A DNA stretch of 64,000 nucleotides from the NCBI RefSeq assembly GCF_001692445.1, contig NZ_MAQA01000015.1, positions 21,690-85,689 on the forward strand, written 5' to 3'. Origin of the DNA: Oerskovia enterophila (lineage in GTDB: Bacteria > Actinomycetota > Actinomycetes > Actinomycetales > Cellulomonadaceae). This document shows positions 19,518 to 28,116 of the stretch, in pieces. The notes under the pieces were generated by a model that worked only from the letters and a program-made list of their open reading frames with translations, was not told the DNA's origin and searched no databases. A program made the translations under genes and the position numbers. Positions within the stretch are counted from its first letter, which is position 1. Each line of letters opens with the position of its first letter.

Positions 19518-20162
19518 TCAGGACAGGTCGTCCTCGACCGGTCCGCGCTGCCCGACGGGCGTGGTCCCCAGGCCACGCGCGTAGTAGACCCACGGGAACC
19601 ACGTCCCGATCCGCTCCCACCCCTCGGCCTCGAGCCCGAACCTGCTCGCCCCCAAGACGTAGACGCGCTTGTGCTCCCACTGCTGGGTGGTCCGCTCGAT
19701 CGTGTGGAACGCCGCGCCGAACCCGATCGAGCGCCACCCGTGACGCCCGTAGACCTCGAGCGCGGCCATCTCGGTCAGGGCCGTGACAGGGGCGAGGGTC
19801 CGGGTGTCGCCCGGGACGGCGCCCGCGATCAGGTCGTCCACGAGGCCCGGAGCCCCGTCGCCGGGCCCGGCGGGTCGCCCGAACCGCTGCTGGGCCGCCT
19901 GCCGTGTGATGCCGAGGGCCGTCCCCACGGCCTCCCAGCTGTGCCCTGCGGAGCGGGCCGACGACACGGCCGTCGCGAGCAGCTCCTCGGTCGCGAGGTG
20001 GGCGCGCGCCGTGAGGGCCACGAGCTCGAGGTGCGCGGCGGGCTGGGTCGCGATGCGGTCGCCGATCCCGGGGTCGGCGGCTGCCACGGCCTCGGCGAGC
20101 AGGTCGTCGAGCGACCGCGGGTCGCGGGGTTCGAGGCTGCCCCAGGCGGGTGCGCCGCTCAC
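19518..20162 (-). CDS. Predicted HTH DNA-binding protein
   Basis: 214 residues. The only recognisable motif is a helix-turn-helix at about 74-94, SWEAVGTALGITRQAAQQRF, of the type found in small actinobacterial Clp_N-like regulators. The N-terminal region is Ala-rich and helical. The C-terminal half (about 115-214) is rich in aromatic residues, with no known fold recognised. GTG 20162 was chosen since GAGGG lies 9 nt upstream; a TTG 26 codons earlier is possible. It is divergent from the antiporter gene, and the tandem TGTCAA-N7-TTGACA dyads lie between them, so it may bind there. Confidence 0.6.
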   Translation of the reverse strand: MSGAPAWGSLEPRDPRSLDDLLAEAVAAADPGIGDRIATQPAAHLELVALTARAHLATEELLATAVSSARSAGHSWEAVGTALGITRQAAQQRFGRPAGPGDGAPGLVDDLIAGAVPGDTRTLAPVTALTEMAALEVYGRHGWRSIGFGAAFHTIERTTQQWEHKRVYVLGASRFGLEAEGWERIGTWFPWVYYARGLGTTPVGQRGPVEDDLS

Positions 20163-20233
20163 GGCTCGCGACCCTCGTCGATGCCCGACGCCGGAGCACC
20201 GGTCACTTCTTCTGCCCGCCACTGGTTCGCCAT

Positions 20234-20282
20234 GTGTCAACCCTGGCTTGACACGATGCCCTTGTCAAGAGGTGGTTGACAC
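20234..20282. promoter_or_regulatory. Tandem dyad TGTCAA-N7-TTGACA, twice
   Basis: The first dyad is GTGTCAA (20234-20240), 7 nt, TTGACAC (20248-20254). The second is TGTCAA (20263-20268), 7 nt, TTGACA (20276-20281). Architecture is the same and the copies are 28 bp apart. The position between two divergent genes, one encoding an HTH protein, fits a shared operator. TTGACA can also act as a -35 element. Confidence 0.65.
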
Positions 20283-20367
20283 CAAGGTGCGGCGGGCGCC
20301 CGGCGGGGAACACGCCGTCGGGCCGTCCCCCGCGCCTCACTGCCGACCCGGGCGGAGAATGCAGGGC

Positions 20368-22068
20368 ATGGACGAGGCCGTCGTACTCCTGGTCATCACC
20401 GGCGCCCTGGCCGTCACGGCCGTGGCGCGGCACTGGGACCTGCCAGCTCCCCTCCTGCTCGTCGTGGTCGGGCTCGGCGTCTCGCTCATACCCGCGGTCC
20501 CGCACGTCGAGCTGGCCCCCGAGGTGCTGCTCGGCGTCATCCTGCCGCCGCTGCTCTTCTCTGCGGCCACCGGGAGCTCCTACCAGGACTTCCGCACGTC
20601 GCTCAACGCGATCGTGCGCCTGGGCGTCGGGCTCGTGGTCGTCACGGCGCTCGCCGTGGCCTGGGTCGCGACGATCCTGCTCCCCGACCTCCCGTTCGCC
20701 GCGGCGCTCGTCCTGGGCGCCGTGGTCGCCCCGCCCGACGCGGTCTCGGCAGCCGCGGTCGGGCGCCGCCTCGGCCTGCCCCGCCGCGTCATGACGCTCC
20801 TGGGCGGAGAGAGCCTCATCAACGACGCGACCTCGCTCACGCTCTACAAGGTCGCGCTCGCCGGGGTCGCCACGGGCGCCTGGGTCTGGACCGAGGGGAT
20901 CGGGGTCTTCGCGCTCGCGGTCGTGGTCGGCGTCGGGATCGGGCTCGTCATGGGCATCGGCATGCACGCTGCCCGGCTACGGCTCGCCGACCCGCTCCTG
21001 ACGAGCGTCGCGGGGATCATCCTCCCCTTCGCGGCCTACTGGATCGCCGAGGAGCTCAGCGGGTCGGGCGTGCTCGCGGTCGTGGCTGCGGGCCTCTACC
21101 TGGGGCACACCGCGCCGACGGCCGGCTACGAGACACGGCTCGTCGAGGAACCCCTGTGGGACAGCCTCGACCTGCTGCTCGAGGCCATCACGTTCGCGCT
21201 CATCGGGCTCCAGCTCAAGTTCGTGGTCCAGACCGTCGTGACGTCCGACGAAGGGCTCCGCACGGCCGTCTGGGTGTCCCTCGCAGCCCTCGCGGTCACC
21301 ATGGCGATCCGTCCCGTGTACGTGTTCGCCACGTCCTGGCTCGACCGCGTGCACCTGCCGGGGTCCAAACGCTCCCGGGCCGACGAGCTCGGTTGGCGCG
21401 AGTCGCTCGTGGTCTCGTCGGCCGGGATGCGCGGCGTCGTGACGCTCGCGGCGGCGGCCGCCATCCCCGCGACGCTCGGCGGCGCCGAGTTCCCCGGCCG
21501 CGCCACGATCCAGCTCGCGGCCTTCACGGTCGCGATCGGCACGCTCCTGCTGCAGGGCGCGACGCTGCCCTGGGTCATCCGACGTCTCGGGGTCGGCGGG
21601 GAGGACGAGGCCGCGAGCGACGCGGCCGAGGAGGCACGCGTCCGCCGTCTCATGGCCGAGGCGCAGGCCGAGACCATCTCGCGCGCCACGAAGGAGTGGG
21701 CTCCCCTGATCGGCGAGGAGAAGGCCGAGGCGACGCGCGCGGCCATGTCGGCCGCGATCGTGGGGCGCGCCCAGGCCGCGGCCCGACTGCTCTCACCCGA
21801 GTCCGAGGCCGAGGAACCGGCCGAGCAGGCCCCGTCCCGGGCGCGCCCCACGGGCGGCAGGGCCTATCCGATGGCCCGCCTCGGGGACCGGTCGGACGAC
21901 CTGCGCCGGCTCCGCGCGCTGCGCGCCGACATGAACCGGGCTCAACGCCAGGTGCTCGTCGACGAGCGCGACGCGGGTCGCCTCAACGAGACAGTGATGC
22001 GCAGGATCCTGCGCGAGCTGGACATCGAGGCCGAGGCGCTGGCCGAGTCGTGGGTCAACCGCATCTGA
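20368..22068 (+). CDS. Na+/H+ antiporter, CPA1/NhaP type
   Basis: 566-residue membrane protein with about 12 helices over the first 400 residues, then a soluble, charged C-terminal domain. Family motifs are PPLLFSAA, VVAPPDAVSAAAVGRRLGLP, GGESLINDATSLTLYKVA and SSAGMRGVVTLAAAAAIP. The ND and PPDA acidic sites are those used for cation exchange. It probably exports Na+ or K+ for H+ and supports pH or salt homeostasis. ATG 20368 lies 10 nt after GGAG; an ATG at 20359 is also in frame. The shared dyads upstream suggest regulation by the divergent HTH protein. Confidence 0.88.
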   Translation: MDEAVVLLVITGALAVTAVARHWDLPAPLLLVVVGLGVSLIPAVPHVELAPEVLLGVILPPLLFSAATGSSYQDFRTSLNAIVRLGVGLVVVTALAVAWVATILLPDLPFAAALVLGAVVAPPDAVSAAAVGRRLGLPRRVMTLLGGESLINDATSLTLYKVALAGVATGAWVWTEGIGVFALAVVVGVGIGLVMGIGMHAARLRLADPLLTSVAGIILPFAAYWIAEELSGSGVLAVVAAGLYLGHTAPTAGYETRLVEEPLWDSLDLLLEAITFALIGLQLKFVVQTVVTSDEGLRTAVWVSLAALAVTMAIRPVYVFATSWLDRVHLPGSKRSRADELGWRESLVVSSAGMRGVVTLAAAAAIPATLGGAEFPGRATIQLAAFTVAIGTLLLQGATLPWVIRRLGVGGEDEAASDAAEEARVRRLMAEAQAETISRATKEWAPLIGEEKAEATRAAMSAAIVGRAQAAARLLSPESEAEEPAEQAPSRARPTGGRAYPMARLGDRSDDLRRLRALRADMNRAQRQVLVDERDAGRLNETVMRRILRELDIEAEALAESWVNRI

Positions 22069-22080
22069 CGGCTCCCTCGC

Positions 22081-22161
22081 GCGGGCCGGCGTGGTCGGCA
22101 CGGTCGGCGCGGGCCGGCGTGGTCGGCACGGTCGGCGCGGGCCGACGCGAGCACGGTCGGC
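22081..22161. repeat. 28-bp tandem repeat
   Basis: Two perfect 28-bp copies (22081-22108 and 22109-22136) and a degenerate third to 22161, in the gap between convergent antiporter and peptidase genes. Built from GGTCGGC-like blocks. No function is evident. Confidence 0.85.
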
Positions 22162-22199
22162 GCAGGCACAGCCGGGCAAGACCGCTGGAACGAGACCGC

Positions 22200-22994
22200 T
22201 CAGGTGAGGCCGCCGAGCGCGATGACGCCCTCGGTGAACTCGAAGTGCCACGGCTCGTACGCCCCGCCGCCGCCGCGCTTGGCCCACGACGGGTTGGCCC
22301 AGCCGTACAGCTCGCCGTTCTTGTTGATCCAGGAGTAGACCTCCCGGTTGCCCGTCTCGGTCGAGCACAGGTCGATCGCGAGGCCCCAGCCGTGGAACGA
22401 CGTGCCCGGCTTGGCCGCGAAGCCGCCCCGCGTGCCCTTGAGAGAGACCTGGGAGGCCAGGGTCCGGTAGCTCGACACGAGGCAGATGTCCCGGCCGAAC
22501 GTCGCGCGGAACGACTCGTTCATCGCGGACAGCGCGACCGCGGCGTCCGGACGCAGCGACTCGCCCGCCTGCCACAGGTCGCACAGCTCGTGCCCCGTGA
22601 GCTTGCCGTTGCTGCTCGTGACCTCGATGCTCGGGTCGCAGTTCGGGAGCGGTGCACGCTCGACCGAACGGCTCGCGGCCTGGGCCCGGCCCTCGATCTT
22701 GGGCGCCGACGCCACGTACTCGGACGTGGGCTCGGCCGCGACGGGCGCGCTCACCAGGTCCAGCGCCGTGGGCCCGACGGGCTTGCCGTCCGGGGCGTAG
22801 GGAGAGACAGGACCGTCCTGCGCGCCCGCGGAGAGCGGCATGGCGATGGTCGCGACCGCCAGGGTCCCGAGGACGGCCATGCGGGGTGCCCAGCGCTGGT
22901 GGGAGGGGATCTCGGCCCGACGACGGCCCTTGTGCCCGGTCTCCGCCTCGCGTCGGGCGCGGCGTGAGTCGGAGGTCGAGGACGACGACTCCAC
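22200..22994 (-). CDS. M15-family D-alanyl-D-alanine carboxypeptidase (VanY-like)
   Basis: 264 residues. A basic N-terminus precedes a hydrophobic segment (about residues 37-52, ending SAGAQDG) that acts as signal peptide or anchor, so the enzyme acts outside on peptidoglycan stem peptides. The C-terminal M15 domain has all zinc ligands: SSYRTLASQ, GTSFHGWGLAIDLC (His and Asp), and YEPWHFEF (Glu and His). GTG 22994 follows GGAGG closely. Own promoter at 23138-23166 with a leader of about 137 nt. Confidence 0.88.
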   Translation of the reverse strand: MESSSSTSDSRRARREAETGHKGRRRAEIPSHQRWAPRMAVLGTLAVATIAMPLSAGAQDGPVSPYAPDGKPVGPTALDLVSAPVAAEPTSEYVASAPKIEGRAQAASRSVERAPLPNCDPSIEVTSSNGKLTGHELCDLWQAGESLRPDAAVALSAMNESFRATFGRDICLVSSYRTLASQVSLKGTRGGFAAKPGTSFHGWGLAIDLCSTETGNREVYSWINKNGELYGWANPSWAKRGGGGAYEPWHFEFTEGVIALGGLT

Positions 22995-23137
22995 CAAGCC
23001 TCCACTCCGAGCGGCCGCCGGGCCGCCCGCAGGCAGCCCCTGGACGACCAGGACCGACGAGCGCGTGGACCGCGCCCAGCCTCGCAGACCGGACGACCCT
23101 CCCGTTGCAGGAGGAACCGTGCGAACGAAGCAACGAA

Positions 23138-23166
23138 ACAATAACGGTGGGTGACGAGGAAACCAA
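23138..23166 (-). promoter_or_regulatory. Promoter of the M15 peptidase gene
   Basis: Minus strand -35 TTGGTT (23161-23166), 17-nt spacer, -10 TATTGT (23138-23143), in an unusually AT-rich pocket. One of the few complete promoter pairs visible here. Confidence 0.6.
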
Positions 23167-23198
23167 GTCCCCAGTTCAGGGCCCCGCGCAGCGCCGCC

Positions 23199-24287
23199 TC
23201 AGTGCACTCGGCGCTGCATCGCGTCCCGCACCTCGCCCACGAGCTCCTCGAGGATGTCCTCGAGGAAGACGACTCCCACGGCGCCCTGCGCACCCACGGG
23301 CGCCCCGTCGTCGGGCACCGCGCCCGAGGTACCCGGGACCGCGTCCACGCGGGCCAGGTGAGCCCCCGACTGCTGCATGGCGCGCAGCGCGTCCTCGATC
23401 TCGTCCCCCGGCTCGGCCGTCGCGAGCGCGCGCACGCGCCAGGACGGGACCGGCCGGAACCGGTCCTGGCCGCTCGCGTAGAGCACGTCCTTGAGGTGCA
23501 GGTACCCGACCAGCTCGCCCCGCGCGTCGGCCACCGGGAAACGGCTGAAGCCGGTCTTCGCGACCAGGCGCTCGATCTCGTCGGGCGTGCACCCCTCGAC
23601 CACGGTCACGAGCCGGTCGACCGGGACCATGACCTCGGCGGCCGTGCGCTCCGAGAACTCGATGGCCCCCGAGAGCAGCCCCTGCTCGTCGCGCAGCAGG
23701 CCCTCGGCCTGCGAGTGCTCGACGATCGACTGGACCTCCTCGGCCGTGAACACCGACGCGACCTCGTCCTTGGGCTCGACGCCCGCCCAGCGGACCACGT
23801 GGTTCGCGAGCCAGTTGAGCGCGACGATGATCGGCCTGAGGATGCGCCCCAGGACCACGAGCGGCGGGCCGAACCACATGACGGCCTTCTCCGGTCCCGC
23901 GACCGCGAGGTTCTTGGGGACCATCTCGCCCAGCACCACGTGCAGGTAGACGACGATCGCGAGCGCGACCACGAACGCGATCGGGTGGACGAACGCCTGG
24001 CTCACGCCGAGCGCGTGCAACGGCACCTCGAGCAGGTGCGCGACCGCGGGCTCCGCGACCACGCCCAGGCCCACCGAGCAGACCGTGACGCCCAGCTGGG
24101 CGCACGCGAGCATGAGCGAGACGTGCTCCATGGCCCACAGGACCGTCTGCGCGCGCCGGTTGCCCTGCGCCGCGAGCGGCTCGATCGAGCTGCGACGGGC
24201 CGAGAGGATGGCGAACTCCGCGCCGACGAAGAACGCGTTGGCCGCCAGGAGGACGATGCCGAGGATCAGTGCGGGAGTCGTGCTCAT
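23199..24287 (-). CDS. CNNM/CorC-type DUF21-CBS membrane protein (first paralog)
   Basis: 362 residues. The DUF21/CNNM transmembrane domain (1-175) has ANAFFVGAEFAILSARRSSIEPL and VVLGEMVPKNLAV; then two CBS modules (about 195-345) with AAEVMVPVDRLVTV and FSRFPVADARGELVGYLHLKDVLY. It lacks the final CorC_HlyC domain of its neighbour. Family members are linked to Mg2+/Co2+ efflux or resistance. Second gene of an operon, ATG overlapping the upstream stop (ATGA). Confidence 0.85.
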   Translation of the reverse strand: MSTTPALILGIVLLAANAFFVGAEFAILSARRSSIEPLAAQGNRRAQTVLWAMEHVSLMLACAQLGVTVCSVGLGVVAEPAVAHLLEVPLHALGVSQAFVHPIAFVVALAIVVYLHVVLGEMVPKNLAVAGPEKAVMWFGPPLVVLGRILRPIIVALNWLANHVVRWAGVEPKDEVASVFTAEEVQSIVEHSQAEGLLRDEQGLLSGAIEFSERTAAEVMVPVDRLVTVVEGCTPDEIERLVAKTGFSRFPVADARGELVGYLHLKDVLYASGQDRFRPVPSWRVRALATAEPGDEIEDALRAMQQSGAHLARVDAVPGTSGAVPDDGAPVGAQGAVGVVFLEDILEELVGEVRDAMQRRVH

Positions 24288-25774
24288 CGTGCACCTCCGG
24301 CAGGCTCGGAGCCCTGGTCGCCCGAGCGCGGGCGCGCACCCGGCGGGCGCTCGGGGGCGGGCCAGCGCGTCGTGCCCGGCCTCTCGCCCTCGATGCCCTG
24401 GTCGGGGACGATGTCCGGGCGGTCGCCGTCGGGCGACTCGAGCCGGACCCGCAGGCGCTCGACACGACGCCCCTCCATGGCCTCGACCCGCAGCACCACG
24501 TCACCCGCACGGACCTCGTCGCCCGCGACGGGCACCCGGCCGAGGTCTGCCATGACGAGCCCGCCGAGCGTCTCGTACGCACCGTCCTCGGGGACCTCGA
24601 GGCCCGTCGACTCGACGAGCTCGTCGGGCCGCAGGACGCCCGGCACGATCCACGAGCCGTCCGCGCTGCGGGCCACCCCGGCCCGCCGCGGGTCGTGCTC
24701 GTCCGCGACGTCGCCGACGAGCTCCTCGACGACGTCCTCGAGCGTCACGACGCCCGAGGTGCCGCCGTACTCGTCGACGACCACGGCCATCTGCAGGCCG
24801 AAGCCGCGCAGCTCGACCAGCAGCGGCCCCAGCGCGACGGTCTCCGGGACGCGCGGGGCGTCGACCATGAGCGCGGCCGCGGGGACCTCGGAGCGCCGCT
24901 CGTGCGGCACACCGATCGCGCGACGCAGGTGCACCAGCCCGACGACGTCGTCCCTGTCCTCGCCGATCACCGGGAAGCGCGAGTGCCCCGAGGTCCGGGC
25001 CAGGGCCACGACGTCCTCGGCCGTGTCCTCGCGACGCAGCACCACCATGCGCATGCGGTCCGTCATGACGTCCACCGCGCTGAGCTCGTCGAGCTCGATC
25101 GAGTTGGTCAGGAGCGTGGCGACCGAGGTGTTCAGGGTGCCCTCCTGGGCGGAACGCTTGACGAGCGCCGCGAGCTCGGAGGCCGAGCGTGCGCCCGAGA
25201 GCTCCTCGCGCGGCTCGACGCCCATGCGCCGCAGGATCGCGTTGGCCGACCCGTTGAGCACCGAGATCACGGGCCGGAAGAGCTTGGTGAACTGGCGCTG
25301 GATCGGCACGACCTGCCGCGCGGTCTGGTACGGGAGCGAGAGCGCGAAGTTCTTGGGGATGAGCTCGCCGAACAGCATCGAGAACAGGTTGACGACGACC
25401 AGCGCGAGGACCACGGCGAGGACCGTGGCCGCACCGGCGCCGAGCGCCGTGCTCCCCAGCGCGTCGCCGATCAGGTTCGCCAGCGCGGGCTGGGCCGTGT
25501 AGCCGAGCAGGATCGTGGTGATGGTGATGCCCACCTGTGCCGAGGACAGCTCGGTCGACAGGTGCTTGAGGCCTGCCCGGACGCTGCGGTCACGACGGCC
25601 GCTGCGCTGCTCGGCGGCCGTGGCCCCCTCGCCGTCGCGCTCCCCGTCACGGTCGCCCGTCCTGGACAGCACGGCGGGGTCCAGGGTGACGAGGGCGAAC
25701 TCGCTCGCCACGAAGACGGCGGTCCCTGCGGTCAGGAGCACCCCCAGCGCGACCATCAACCAGTCGCCTACCAC
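24284..25774 (-). CDS. CNNM/CorC-type DUF21-CBS-CorC_HlyC membrane protein (second paralog)
   Basis: 496 residues. DUF21 transmembrane domain, CBS pair (AVDVMTDRMRMVVL, SRFPVIGEDRDDVVGLVHLRRAI) and a C-terminal CorC_HlyC domain (EDGAYETLGGLVMADLGRVPVAGDEV). Near residues 40-62 there is a charged insertion rich in Arg, Asp and Gly after the first helix. Probable Mg2+/divalent cation transport or efflux. GTG 25774 has GGAG 6 nt upstream; GTG 25786 (500 residues) is an alternative. The pair likely forms one functional unit since the genes overlap. Confidence 0.85.
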   Translation of the reverse strand: MVGDWLMVALGVLLTAGTAVFVASEFALVTLDPAVLSRTGDRDGERDGEGATAAEQRSGRRDRSVRAGLKHLSTELSSAQVGITITTILLGYTAQPALANLIGDALGSTALGAGAATVLAVVLALVVVNLFSMLFGELIPKNFALSLPYQTARQVVPIQRQFTKLFRPVISVLNGSANAILRRMGVEPREELSGARSASELAALVKRSAQEGTLNTSVATLLTNSIELDELSAVDVMTDRMRMVVLRREDTAEDVVALARTSGHSRFPVIGEDRDDVVGLVHLRRAIGVPHERRSEVPAAALMVDAPRVPETVALGPLLVELRGFGLQMAVVVDEYGGTSGVVTLEDVVEELVGDVADEHDPRRAGVARSADGSWIVPGVLRPDELVESTGLEVPEDGAYETLGGLVMADLGRVPVAGDEVRAGDVVLRVEAMEGRRVERLRVRLESPDGDRPDIVPDQGIEGERPGTTRWPAPERPPGARPRSGDQGSEPAGGAR

Positions 25775-25958
25775 GGGGTGCTCCACGGATATCGGGGTTT
25801 GCTCTTCATCGTGGCAACGATGTTATCCGCCGTCGGGCCGCCGTCCATCCGGAAACTCCACCCGGCGCCGGCCGTCGCGAGGCGGACGGGCGCCCGACAT
25901 CCCCCGGTTTCGCCCCGACCTCCGACCATCGCAGGCCGGTTTGTGCCACGCTGGTGCC

Positions 25959-26723
25959 ATGACAGCCAGCGCATTCCCCACCGGCAGCGGCGCGACGAGC
26001 GGGGCCGGACCTGCGGGTACGCCCGCGCAGCAGGCCGCGAACATCCTCGTCGTCGAGGACGAGCCGGCGATCGCCACCGCGATCGCCCAGCGGCTGAGCG
26101 CCGAGGGATGGCGCGTCGAGGTGGCGCGCGACGGGCTCTCGGGGGTCGAGGCCGCGACCCGGCTGCGCCCCGACGTGATCGTGCTCGACGTCATGCTCCC
26201 CGGCATCGACGGGCTCGAGGTCACGCGCCGCATCCAGGCCGAGCAGCCCGTGCCGATCCTCATGCTCACGGCGCGCGACGACGAGACCGACATGCTGATC
26301 GGGCTCGGCGTGGGGGCCGACGACTACATGACCAAGCCCTTCTCGATGCGCGAGCTGGTCGCGCGGGTCAAGGCGCTCCTGCGGCGCGTGGACCGCGCGG
26401 CCCAGGCTGCGACGTCGACCCCCACGGACCCGCCCATGGTCGTGGGCGACGTCGTGATCGACCGCGCCCAGCGACGCGTGCACCGCGCCGGCGAGGAGGT
26501 CCACCTGACCCCCACCGAGTTCGAGCTGCTCGTCATGCTCGCCAGCTCCCCCAAGACCGTCCTGACGCGCGAGCGCCTCCTCGCCGAGGTCTGGGACTGG
26601 GCCGACGCGAGCGGGACCCGCACGGTCGACTCCCACATCAAGGCGCTGCGCCGCAAGCTCGGCCCGGACCTGATCCGCACCGTCCACGGCGTCGGCTACG
26701 CGTTCGAGCCCCCGGTCGCGTGA
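25959..26723 (+). CDS. OmpR-family response regulator
   Basis: 254 residues. Receiver domain at 28-140 with acidic pocket ED (VVEDEP), phospho-acceptor Asp in VIVLDVMLPGIDGLEV, and the conserved Thr and Lys (MLTARDDE, MTKPF). Winged-helix output domain at about 158-250 (LTPTEFELLVMLASSP, RTVHGVGYAF). The N-terminal 27 residues are Ala/Gly/Thr-rich. Partner of the kinase that overlaps it by GTGA. Divergent from the CNNM operon; the stimulus is unknown. Confidence 0.93.
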   Translation: MTASAFPTGSGATSGAGPAGTPAQQAANILVVEDEPAIATAIAQRLSAEGWRVEVARDGLSGVEAATRLRPDVIVLDVMLPGIDGLEVTRRIQAEQPVPILMLTARDDETDMLIGLGVGADDYMTKPFSMRELVARVKALLRRVDRAAQAATSTPTDPPMVVGDVVIDRAQRRVHRAGEEVHLTPTEFELLVMLASSPKTVLTRERLLAEVWDWADASGTRTVDSHIKALRRKLGPDLIRTVHGVGYAFEPPVA

Positions 26724-27886
26724 CCTCCGGACCCCGGACGCTGCGCCCCCACCTCCCGGACGTCCGGCCCCTCGACTCCTTCCGGTCGCTCAAGATCAAG
26801 CTCGGCGTGCTGGTCTTCGCGACCGTCACGCTCGCCGTCCTCATCACGTGGCTCGGCCAGCAGAACAAGCTCGGGCCGACGCGGACCTTCCCCCTCGCGA
26901 TCGTGCTCTCGCTCCTGCTCACCCAGATCCTGGCGCGCGGCATGACCTCGCCCCTGCGGGAGATGACGGCCGCCGCGCGCTCGATGGCCGACGGCGACTA
27001 CACGCGCCGCGTGCGGGCCACGAGCCGAGACGAGGTGGGCCAGCTCGCGGTCGCGTTCAACATCATGGCCGAGGACCTCGCCTCGTCCGACCAGATGCGG
27101 CGCGAGCTCATCGCCAACGTGTCGCACGAGCTGCGCACCCCCATCGCGGCGCTGCAGGCCCAGCTCGAGAACGTGGTCGACGGTGTGAGCGAGGCGAACC
27201 CCGCGACCATGGAGATGGCCCTCGCGCAGACCGAGCGCCTGACCCGCCTCGTGACGTACCTGCTCGACCTGTCGCGGATCGAGGCCGGCGCCGCGGCGCT
27301 CAACATCCAGGACGTCCCGCTCGGCGACTTCCTCGAGGAGAACGCCGACGCGGTCTCCATGGTCGAGGCCGGCAAGCACCTCCAGTACGTGATCGACGTG
27401 ACGCCCGAGGACCTGACGCTCCCGGCCGACCCGGAGCGCCTGCGCCAGATCATCACCAACCTCCTCCAGAACGCGATCCGGCACTCCCCGCAGAACGGCG
27501 AGATCCGGCTCGAGGCCTACCCCGTGGACGACGAGGTCGTCATCGAGGTCATCGACCAGGGGCCGGGCATCGCGAAGAAGGACCGTGAGCGGATCTTCGA
27601 GCGCTTCGCGCGCGGCAACGCACCCTCGCACGGGCACTCCTCGACGGGCGGCACCGGGATCGGCCTCGCCATCGTCCGCTGGGCCGTCGACCTGCACGGC
27701 GGGCGGATCGAGGTCGCCGACTCGCTGCAGGGGGCGACCATGCGCCTGACGTTCCCCGCCCAGCCCCACCCGCACACCACGGGCCTGCCGGACGACCTGC
27801 CGGAGATCCTGGGCACCGCCCTGGGCGAGCCCTGGGACCCCAGGCGCGACACCGGGGAAGACGGACGACCCGACGCCAGCGCGTGA
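26720..27886 (+). CDS. Sensor histidine kinase with minimal extracellular loop
   Basis: 388 residues. Two transmembrane helices (about 27-45 and 56-72) are separated by only about 10 residues, so the sensor is an intramembrane or membrane-proximal type. HAMP region with SPLREMTAAARSMADGDY, HisKA box NVSHELRTPIAALQ, and HATPase motifs NLLQNAIRHS, DQGPGIAKKD and GGTGIGLAIVRWAV. GTG start overlaps the regulator stop. The C-terminal 45 residues are Pro/Asp-rich. Followed 230 nt later by kgd. Confidence 0.92.
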   Translation: MTSGPRTLRPHLPDVRPLDSFRSLKIKLGVLVFATVTLAVLITWLGQQNKLGPTRTFPLAIVLSLLLTQILARGMTSPLREMTAAARSMADGDYTRRVRATSRDEVGQLAVAFNIMAEDLASSDQMRRELIANVSHELRTPIAALQAQLENVVDGVSEANPATMEMALAQTERLTRLVTYLLDLSRIEAGAAALNIQDVPLGDFLEENADAVSMVEAGKHLQYVIDVTPEDLTLPADPERLRQIITNLLQNAIRHSPQNGEIRLEAYPVDDEVVIEVIDQGPGIAKKDRERIFERFARGNAPSHGHSSTGGTGIGLAIVRWAVDLHGGRIEVADSLQGATMRLTFPAQPHPHTTGLPDDLPEILGTALGEPWDPRRDTGEDGRPDASA

Positions 27887-28116
27887 GACCTTCGTCACAC
27901 TTGCGGCCGCGCATACCCGGGGATGGCCTAACCGACCTCGTCTTTGGCCGGTGAACAGGTCGTCGTTGCCCCCCGTTTGCCTCAGGTAGACATCCGGTGA
28001 AGAACGACCGCACACCTTGCGCCGACTGGCGTCCCGGGGCGCCCCGCACCGCTACCGAGGGCCTACGCTTGACGGGTCCGGTTCCGGACTAGGTACCCGA
28101 TATCCAGTGACGATCA

